Assembly: GCA_947462335.1 (NCBI GenBank)
Contig: OX381705.1
Location: forward strand, 43,724,175 to 43,788,174
Direction of reading: 5' to 3'
Source: Harmothoe impar
Taxonomy: Eukaryota > Annelida > Polychaeta > Phyllodocida > Polynoidae
DNA: 64,000 nt
A model generated the notes under the pieces. That model did no database searches. It worked only from the letters and a program-made list of their open reading frames with translations, and was not told the origin of the DNA. The number at the start of each line of letters is the position of its first letter. Positions within the stretch are counted from its first letter, which is position 1. A program made the position numbers and the translations under genes. Of this stretch, positions 55,306-64,000 are shown one piece after another.

Positions 55306-58300
55306 ATGGAAGCCAGGTTCGGCAACTTGGTCTTCACCTCCAAGTTTGACTCGGCCAATCTTGCAAGGGTAGAAAAGGCTGAAAAGGACGATGATGACCA
55401 CGACAGAGGTAAGGAAATAAATTGAATAAGGAACAATGATAACCAAATCAATTTATATGTGTGCCTATAGTCTATACTTAACATGTCCCTATGTTCTATG
55501 TTTCTGTTAGGGGCATATGCCTCAGATAGTCGGGCGGACAGCGAGTTCAATGTCTGGACAACACCGGACTGTGCAGGCACTGCATACGAAAATGGAAACA
55601 GGTAAGTGTCGGCAATAATTTGGGTTCAGTTATTCGCAACTTAGTGCGTGCTCATTCCTGGGAGAGTTAAATTTTACACAGTGATTATTCTCTGCTGTCA
55701 TTTTCATCCCATTACAACAGCAATAACTTGAACAACGAAAATGCATTTAGCAAGTGGCGTTTTATTCGTTCGGTTTCCAGATCGTGGTTCTACTTTGGAG
55801 TGCGAGGGGGGACCCCCGGACGTTCAATGAAAATCAACATAATGAATCTCAACCGACAAGGCAAGCTGTACAGTCAGGGTCATGCACCCCTTGTCCGCAC
55901 AGTACCAACCAAACCCAAGTGGGACCGTGTTAGGGATAGGCCTACATATGAGGTAGGTCATGTATTATAAACAAACAAATAGAATAAATTTTGTGGCCAT
56001 TGGCAGTCACATACATATTTTTTGGAAAGTCAGTTGTAATTTTGCAATAGTATTTTTTAGATCCATATGTGAGACACACATTTCATTCCAGTGTGTGTGT
56101 TGACTGATTGTACTTCGAAAAAATTAGTAAGTCTAGCACTCTTGTGTAAATGATAGATGTATCAAATTACTGACTCAATGTATACATTTGACATACGGTA
56201 AATGTTAGCAGCTCAAGCTCATGCCTTCATAAAGTCTTAATGTACCTTTTGGTGGGAGTAGTTCTTGGTGACCCACAGTGTGTGGTCATGTATGTTCAGA
56301 CACATTTGCCATCAAATTACATGCCTGATCAGAATCTTGAGGTACCGGTATATATATATGCCCTAAATTTCTTGAACTTTAATAATAGATGATAGTTGAC
56401 TTTTTTGTTATCTATTATAACTGCTTGCACAAAGGATAGATACACATTCATTAACAGTGCTACCAGTGCATATATTGTGCGGAGTGATATATTTGAGACA
56501 ATAATGTGATAAGAGTGGAATACTGAATATTGGACCAAGATACATATACAATTAGACACAGTTGGTAGCTCCTGTACACCACCGCTAATCCACTGATCGA
56601 TGGTATCTAGAATTTAGTTAGAAAGTTAGAATCACGGGCATTTACAGGGGTAGACACTAACGCTGGCCTGGGAGCCAATGGCCCGTAGTTTTGGTTCCGG
56701 GCCCGTAGTTTTCTGCATAATAGCATTCCTACGGGCCCGGGTGGCCCACAGGTGTATTTGGAAATCATTTAAAGAAAGTTTGCCTGACAAATATAGTCAT
56801 GCAATATATCGTTGGAAAGAGGGAAATGTGCCCAAATTTATCATATTGATTACACTTTTTCATAGATCAATCTGGAATACACATGTTTTTTCTTGTAAAG
56901 AAAACATAATTTTGACCATTGGCCCACAGATCTTGGTCCGGGCCCATAGTTTTTTAGAGCTACGGGCCCGGGTGGCCCACAGTTGAAAAAGTTAGTGTCT
57001 GCCCCTGCATTTAATGATTATGAATTTCCTTGGTGTATGCATGAGCTTGCGTTTTCTTCAAACTCTCCAAGCAGTTTCAATGGTATTTATCCTTATGTAT
57101 GACGAATTTTGTGAATTTCTATAAATTCAGCCAAGATGCTTGTGTATTTAACAGTGATGATATATTTTCTTTGATTTCAGACTGTAGACGGTCAGTTCAT
57201 TCTGAGCTTTACCCATCGGTTTGTGGATGGAAGTAAGGGAGCCACAGTCTACTTCGCCTTTTGTTTTCCATGGTCCTATACAGAAACTCAAGACCAACTT
57301 GCTGAACTAGATAACAAGTTTAAACACTGTGCTTCTTTCACACCTGCTAATTGGTAAGTTGGATATGACATTGTAACTTTTTATGTTGCAACTTTTCTTT
57401 GTCATTGGGAGTGAATGGGGTTCTGCGTGATAGTAAAAGAACAAAGGGTAACACCATGCCAACCTCAATCACTTAATAGAATGTAATCGGTTATCTACCG
57501 GATGGTAATGATTGATGATATTGACACTGATGATTTTGGTTATTTAAAATACTCTTTCCTTTCTCTCCTATGCAGTTCGCCCAGTGATATCTACTACCAC
57601 CATGAGGTGCTGTGCCATTCATTAGACAGACTCAATGTGGACCTAGTCACCATCACCGACTGCTCTAGCATGGGCATTGAGAACGAGCCTCGCTTCGACG
57701 ACAAACTCTTTCCCAATACCAACACTCCACGCTGTAAATCATTCAGGGAAAAAAGGGTACAGTGTTACCATTTCACTTCCATTCAATATTTTCCCCAATG
57801 CATGCAGAGTATCCTTCAATTAATTTTTGTCTCATTTAATAAGTTCTTAAATAATGTAGGCTACACATGTATTTCATAGAGAATTACAGTAAATACCAGT
57901 CTCTGACAGTTTTTCTTTGCTTTCTATTTCAGGTCTACCTGCTATCAAGTCGTGTCCATCCAGGAGAAACTCCAGCTAGTTTTGTTTTTAATGGTTTCCT
58001 CGATTTCATCCTCCGTCCAAATGACCCGCGAGCACAGACTCTGCGGCGCAACTTTGTCTTCAAACTTATCCCAATACTCAACCCAGATGGTGTACAACGG
58101 GGACACTACCGGACAGATGCCCGCGGAGTGAACCTCAACAGGATGTATCTTGACCCTGACTTCTCCCTCTATCCGTCCATCTACGCATCCAAGAGTCTGC
58201 TCGTCTATCATCACGTGCACAACCGGGTGCTGCCAGTTAACAAGTCTCTTCCCGACACGCCCACAGCGGACATGAAAAGCACATCTGCGTCCAAAGAGAA

Positions 58301-61300
58301 CAGTAGTTATGGACAGTTTGGTATAAATGAAGGCCACATTGTTAATGACGCGGGTGCCAGCCCGCTACCACCAACCTGTTACACACCACGTAGCCGTACG
58401 TACAACGTGGTCTATGACAATGGTACCAGTAGTACAACAGTGGTCGACACTTCCCGGCTTATTGGGGACGAGATGGTCAGCCCCAAGGGGCAGTTCTGCA
58501 GCGACCAGGCAGAACTAGTGTCTAATGACCTCAACAACATGTGCAATGACCTAGGGTCCCTAGATATGGGGCCTCTCAGTAGCCCACAGCCATATCCTGA
58601 GGAGTCTGGGGCAGAAGATAGGACAGGTAATCTTGAAAAGATGCGCTGTGTATCTTTCGGAAGCTCATTGGAACGAGACTCCGAGAGTCCGTATATCGGA
58701 AACGAAGGTTCCGATGATGATGATGCAGACTGTAGTCCAAATGTTGGGACGGAGACAAACTTTGCACCGCACCTTAGGGACCCCAGTTTGAGAGAGATTA
58801 GTCCAAACGAGAGTGGAATAGCTTTCTATGTAGATCTCCACGGGCACGCTTCTAAACGTGGATGCTTCATATATGGAAATTACTTTGAGAATGAGGAGTT
58901 GCAGGTAAGTCCTAGTAAGATTATACTTTAGTAAAACGCACACATAGTTAAATGAGAAAGTTTCCTCTTGTTCTCTCGGTGACCAATGTTGTAGTCATTT
59001 GATTGCTTGTGCTTATTGACTATTTACTGAATTCCTTCTACAAAGTGGTTGTAAATACATTTTATTTATTTATACTGCATCATATAACCATCTCGATCAT
59101 TGTTTAAGGTGGAGAACATGCTCTACCCAAAACTCATCTCAATGAACACAGCACACTTCGACTTCACTGGTTGCAACTTCACCGAGAGAAATATGTACAC
59201 AAAAGATAAACGAGAAGGTCTGTCTAAAGAGGGATCAGGACGCGTTGCCATCCACAAAGGGATAGGCATCATACACAGGTAAGTAACAATTCAGTGCAGC
59301 CATTCCCTTGTTTGGGAGAAAACTCAGAAAGAACATACACATAGTGTGTTCAATTAAGCCATTTAAATTCATAAGGACCAGTCTGCTGTTGAAATGATTC
59401 CTAAAATGTATTGTGTATCTAGTCTTTATAGGATGAAAGTGCTGCCTCAGAAAAAATCATTTTATAGAGGGCGTCTATGTAGACCTTATTTTATACCTTT
59501 TACATCCAGCTATACATTAGAATGTAACTACAATACGGGCCGGATGGTGAACTGCGTACCTCCAGCCTACGGTGACGACGGCCGTGCCACTCCTCCACCA
59601 CTCGCTGGGTTTCCACCCAAGTACACCCAACAGCACTTTGAAGACGTAAGACACAAAGTATAAATAAGTAGACAGTATAGCTTCAGATAAGATGGTTAAC
59701 TCCCCATGCAAGTGTAAGAATAAATACCTGAGACAAATAAATGGTATTTCATGTGTAAAATGATAAACAAAGGGCATCCACTCAGAGGTACAAACTGCAG
59801 CCTGGAATAGCGGATTGACACAAGATGAGATGTATCTATGTAGTGTGTAACGCATTATGCATGTTTGGTTCGTCACTTGTAATGTGTGTGTATAATTCAT
59901 GTGGCTTTACCTAACAGGTGGGTCGTGCTCTGGCAGTGGCCGCACTAGATACGATTGAGTTGAATCCTTGGTCGCGACTTGTCCTCTGTGAGCACAATTC
60001 ACTACATGGAGTCCGTGACTGGGTTAGACGCTACATACGGGGACTCCGAGGGCTGCCCCGGGGGGCCCCAAACCGGGCAAACCGGGCTGCAGTCAAAGCT
60101 TCCAGGTAAGCAGCTGGCCTTTCTTTGTCTTATTTTCGCCTCTGACCTTACCTACCATTACCTGTGAAAAACTTAACCCAATGGCAGTCTGGGATGCGAT
60201 GTGCCCTCCAGACGTTAAACTACCTTACAATCATTGAAGCAATCAATATTAAACATATAATTGTTTAGGACACTCGAGTTTGAAATCTAGAAGGTACAAG
60301 GTAGATCATTGACCCAGGGTGCCCTGGGTGTCTGTGAGACAGTTTTCCAGCAAAAAACGGAGATTGGTCAGCTGACTTTGAAGAGTTCCGCTGCATTTCT
60401 TCTTTCATTTATCTGATTGAAATAAATACATGCATATAGATTGAAACAAACTGTACCTCCCTCTGTTTTTCAGTTTGTAAAAAAAAAAAAAATTGTAGCA
60501 GAAAAACACTCTTGAAAAAAGTCAAAAACCACCCTAAAATCAAGTCTGTGTGAACTAATGCTGAAGATAGGCCAGTGACCTTGAATCCAGACTTTAAAAG
60601 ATGCATGTTCACACAGACACCCATAGAGCTTAGTGTTAAAGGGAAGGTGAGATCAAAATATGAGACGCTTTTAAACAGTCTAGCGTCTAGCGATTGAAAG
60701 TGGATAAATTTTATCCTCTTGTAAACTGATCAAATAGTGGCCGCCGGCTGAGGATCGCCGGTCCCTCGTCGGCCTGACGCCTGACTGTAAAGAGGTGTAG
60801 CAACCCTGGTGATCTGTAAAGGCCAATGAGGAATTCCATACTCCCATGATCACAACTGGTTATCTACACCTAGATGGTTTATGGCCATCATGGTTCATGG
60901 TTCATGGTCATCATGGTCCACTGTCATCATGGCCCACCATCATCATGGTCCACCGTCATCATAGTTCATGGTCATCATGGTCCACTGTCATCATCGTCCA
61001 CCAAGATCATGGTCCATCATGATCCATATGTTCCATTTGTTCATGTTCCCTTTGTTCCAAATATTCCAAATGATCCATTATGACATGTATCAAACTACCC
61101 TGGGTCACCTGTGATTTAAATCACACAATCAATCTTTATACAGCGTTAAGACTCACTGACCAGTGTTTTTACTGGACATCGATTCTCTGTCTCTTTGTAG
61201 CTCTATAGTGATAGATGCCCAGTTTTAAACTTCAGACCAGTGGCTCATTTTGACTGTTTTTTGCCTCACAGATTGCTCCTAGCGCAAAATCCTGAAATTT

Positions 61301-63593
61301 CCCTGAAAACCCCCTATTTGGCGGGAAAAACGTTCAAAATCGCAAAAATGTGAAATATGCCTAAAAACACCCTCTTTGGCGAGAAAAAGTTCAAAATCGC
61401 AAAAAAAAGGTGAAAATTTCCCTAAAAACACCCTATTAGGCGAGAAAAAGTTCAAAAATCGCAAAAAAAAAGAAGTGAAAATTGCCTAAAACACCCTATG
61501 ACTGTAGCATGAATGCAGACACTCATGGACACAGACCCATGTACACCCACACAGACATACACATAGGCATGAACATGGCCTTCTCCTTCATATAGCAACC
61601 TATGGATTTCTACTTTGATGAGACTGAATATAGCTTTCTGTTAGAAGGACTCTGATACATAGATGTCAATGTCCAGTTTTAGACATATACCCATATATTG
61701 CATGGGAGTGCTATAATGTTGGACTGCTGTATATTTTTGTCATGGTCTATGTAGTAGTGCACCGGGGGCGTCGGGTGGTGGAAGCAGTAACAATGGTCCA
61801 TTCGTGCCCCGTGTGGCTTTCCTGACAACGCGTCACCATAGCAACACTGCGCAGGAAGGTAACATTGGTGCCAATCACTCCCCACTCAAGGCGGCTGGTA
61901 ACCGGCGACCACAACCCACAGCTACCGGCAATACCAGCAGCCGCAGAGAACTGGGGCCCATCAGAGACGGTATGTTCATTTGGCATAGTGTGTGATATTC
62001 ATGTTCTGTATTAACTCCAGACTGGTTTGAGTGGGTCATCAACCGGGTGCAATTGAGATTATAGTAAAATCAATCAATATTGTGTAAAGTATCAATAGAT
62101 CTTGCGATTGTCCATACTGTAATTGATGTGGGTTGTGTCGTATGAATATTATAAATATATAGGCATTTTAAATTAGCTAGAAGTTGGACCTCATCGATAA
62201 ATCGACCCCCTACTACAGTGAAATCTCGTTATAAGGAGGACGGTTATAAGGAGCAGACCGTTATAAGGAGCACATTTGCTTTGCCAGAATCTTTTCTATA
62301 TTTTTCTATAGTATAAAAACCCTTTTATAACGAGCATTTCTAACCAAAAATCGTTTATAAGGAGGAGAATTTTTTCAAGATGAGTTATTTTCTATTGAAT
62401 TAGGATTAAAAATCACATATCTCCCATATCCCCTGTGAGGCTGTGTGGATTAGTACAATAGCCCTACACCTCCTACAGTTGCTCACCACCTCCTACAGCT
62501 GCAGAGATGGGTGTGTGTGTGTGGTAAAGAAGCCCTACACCTCCCACAGTTGCCCACCACCTCCCACAGTTGCCCACCACCTCCCACAGCCGCACAGAGG
62601 GAAGGGGGCCTGGTAAAGAAGCCCTGCACCTCCCACAGTCGCCCACCACCTCCCACAGTCGCTCACCACCTCCCACAGCCGGCTAGGGGGTGGGGGAGGC
62701 CGGGTACAGAATCCCTTCACCTCCCACAGCCGCCCAGAGTGGTTATCTCCCTAGTGATGGGGCATCTCCCTAGTGTAGGGACATCTCCCTAGTGTAGGGA
62801 CTTCTCCCTAGTGATGGGGCATCTTCCTAGTGTAGGGATATCTCGCTAGTGTAAGGACATCTCCCTAGTGTAGGGACAACTCTCACAGCTGAAGGGAAGG
62901 CAAAATCGGTTATAAGGAAGGTTGGTTATAAGGAGCAAATTTGCCTTGCCAAAAGGTGCTCCTTATAACGAGATTTTACTGTATAAGGAAAAATGGTATT
63001 TGCATTGCTAACATTCATATATGTATTTCCCTCCCCTTTCTCTAGGTCCTCGAAATACCTTGGACAGGACACAAAGAAGGGTTTCAGCTTCTTCCATCCC
63101 AACCACTCTAACGTCGACCTCGTCCATAGCAACTGCATCTATGGCGTCCCTAGCGACGACTCACCCGCCCCCAGGTGGTATGTCGCTACACCACCCACCT
63201 GGCCTGCACCACTCCCTGTCTGCACCTGTAACCCTCACACTCACCACCACCACTAATGGCCGACCAGACATCAACCCCATGGTGCACCTTGACCAGGCAC
63301 AGTTCTTGGAGAAAGGTGCCAAAGTGAGCCTCATGGTGCGAAATGAGACGCTAAGTAAAGTTACCCCCAGTGTGCGTGGTGGGCGGCCCTCAGTCACCCT
63401 GCGCCAACCACAGGCAGCCTCCATCCCCAGCCGCATGCCCAAGAACCCGTCCTTCTCACGCCTCATGATGCGGCAACAACAACAACAACAAAATCAACAC
63501 CTGGTCGAAACGTCAAGACCCCACCAAGCAGACCCGTCTAGTGAAGACCCCATGCAAACAATGGAAGAGGAGAAGGTCAAACAGTTGAAAAAC
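55306..63593 (+). CDS. AGBL5: Cytosolic carboxypeptidase-like protein 5 (protein deglutamylase), 3' end probably outside window
   Basis: Coding exons: 55306-55408, 55511-55601, 55781-55952, 57181-57353, 57576-57756, 57933-58904, 59109-59278, 59510-59645, 59918-60105, 61758-61969 (or from 61755), 63046-63593. All have GT-AG borders and keep one frame for 982 residues; no stop is reached before a GTAGGT donor at 63594, so the gene probably continues. The N-terminal domain (Phe-Asp-Ser-Ala-Asn-Leu; Asn-Arg-Ser-Trp-Phe-Tyr-Phe) precedes an M14 carboxypeptidase with zinc ligands His249 and Glu252 (His-Pro-Gly-Glu), His543 (Asp-Leu-His-Gly-His) and catalytic Glu625 (Tyr-Thr-Leu-Glu-Cys). CCP5 enzymes remove branch-point glutamates from tubulin. 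Exon 6 carries an acidic Ser-rich insertion between zinc ligands, making it about 110 residues longer than human AGBL5 there. The start is ATGG after CAACC. Confidence 0.93.
56645..57007. mobile_element. MITE in AGBL5 intron 3
   Basis: The ends CAGGGGTAGACACTAAC and GTTAGTGTCTGCCCCTG are inverted. GGCCCGTAGTTTT and ACGGGCCCGGGTGGCCCAC repeat inside both ends. Non-coding. Confidence 0.7.
60870..61078 (+). repeat. TCATCATGGTCCACCG minisatellite in AGBL5 intron
   Basis: Imperfect 12-24-bp units built on TCATCATGGT(C/T)CA run for about 200 bp and decay into TTGTTCCA words. Confidence 0.8.
61290..61498. repeat. About 60-bp tandem repeat in AGBL5 intron
   Basis: Three and a half units containing CTAAAAACACCCTATT, GGCGAGAAAAAGTTC and AAATCGCAAAAA. 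Confidence 0.75.
62216..62981. mobile_element. Pogo/Tigger-like MITE carrying two minisatellites
   Basis: The ends CAGTGAAATCTCGTTATAAG and CTTATAACGAGATTTTACTG are flanked by TA at 62214-62215 and 62982-62983, typical of pogo/Tigger. Inside are a CACCTCCCACAGTTGCC minisatellite (62465-62735) and a TCTCCCTAGTGTAGGGACA minisatellite (62745-62880). No transposase. Located in the intron before the last visible AGBL5 exon. Confidence 0.75.
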
Positions 63594-64000
63594 GTAGGTG
63601 TTCACATTCTCAGATTCTCAGACTTGGCCCTTTCTCTGTACAGCAAAATATGTAACAAAACATGCTAATTACATTACTAAAGCTCTTACTTTCATACAAC
63701 CGTTTGCCATTTTTATAACTTGCAAGTGGAGGAATGCAGTTCCATATTCAATTATAGTATTTGAGGATAGATATCTCTGATCATCGTTACACATGATATC
63801 TATATAATTTGTGTCACTTTACCCTCTGGGACACGTAAAATAAATATCTAAATTGGCATTAAATTATGAAACATTAAAGTACATTACATATTATAATTCC
63901 ACATGGCAATTCACTCGCCGCTTGTCATCACTTACTTGCACTTTCTTTTACAATATTAGCATTAACCATCACAAAAAGAAGAGCAAACCTTTATAATGAT

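Noticed and set aside
61758..62000. Separate small gene with His/Ala-rich product
   Set aside because: The segment fits as AGBL5 exon 10: frame, splice sites and a Leu-Gly-Pro-Ile-Arg motif shared with the vertebrate protein.

Overview
This is intron- and transposon-rich nuclear DNA from an invertebrate animal. Two conserved host genes set the kingdom: a membrane-type globin X-like gene and AGBL5/CCP5 (cytosolic carboxypeptidase-like 5), both with canonical GT-AG introns. The repeat content (Polinton, Penelope, several LINE groups, many MITEs) fits a marine bilaterian such as a cephalochordate, mollusc, brachiopod or echinoderm. The sequence alone does not fix the phylum.

Layout. 0-3.2 kb: MITEs, including a foldback element with a 9-bp target duplication and an element filled with short palindromes. 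4.85-7.0 kb: a three-exon gene for a small secreted six-cysteine peptide. 8.86-31.6 kb: a globin gene whose three coding exons are split by introns of about 14.1 and 8.1 kb. 31.6-46.8 kb: nested LINE and Penelope relics and a LINE-like unit whose ORF1 carries a NADAR domain. 46.8-55 kb: MITEs and unassigned DNA. 55.3 kb to the right edge: AGBL5, 11 coding exons, 3' end probably outside the window.

The standout is a 10.7-kb virus-like Polinton-type element (11978-22654) in globin intron 1. It has a 6-bp target duplication, termini starting 5'-AG, and inverted repeats of roughly 0.55 kb (left, without an inserted MITE) and 1.4 kb (right, expanded). It carries a decayed Polinton/adintovirus-type DNA polymerase B, an acidic low-complexity protein with a PC4-like single-strand-DNA-binding C-terminus, and an intact protein that reads as two tandem death domains. 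I see no integrase, capsid, ATPase or protease. The inverted repeats are dense arrays of E-box, ETS, CRE, YY1 and CCAAT motifs, a host-promoter-like composition. The element sits inside an older MITE and was itself later hit by another MITE and a TTAA-flanked MITE, so the order of events can be read.

A second notable unit (40097-42173) has an ORF1 with a coiled coil, an L1-type RNA-binding region and a NADAR (YbiA-like) domain, followed by an SGNH-hydrolase-like ORF. Immediately downstream are two 119-bp tandem monomers and an endonuclease-reverse transcriptase ORF that is broken by a 108-bp MITE.
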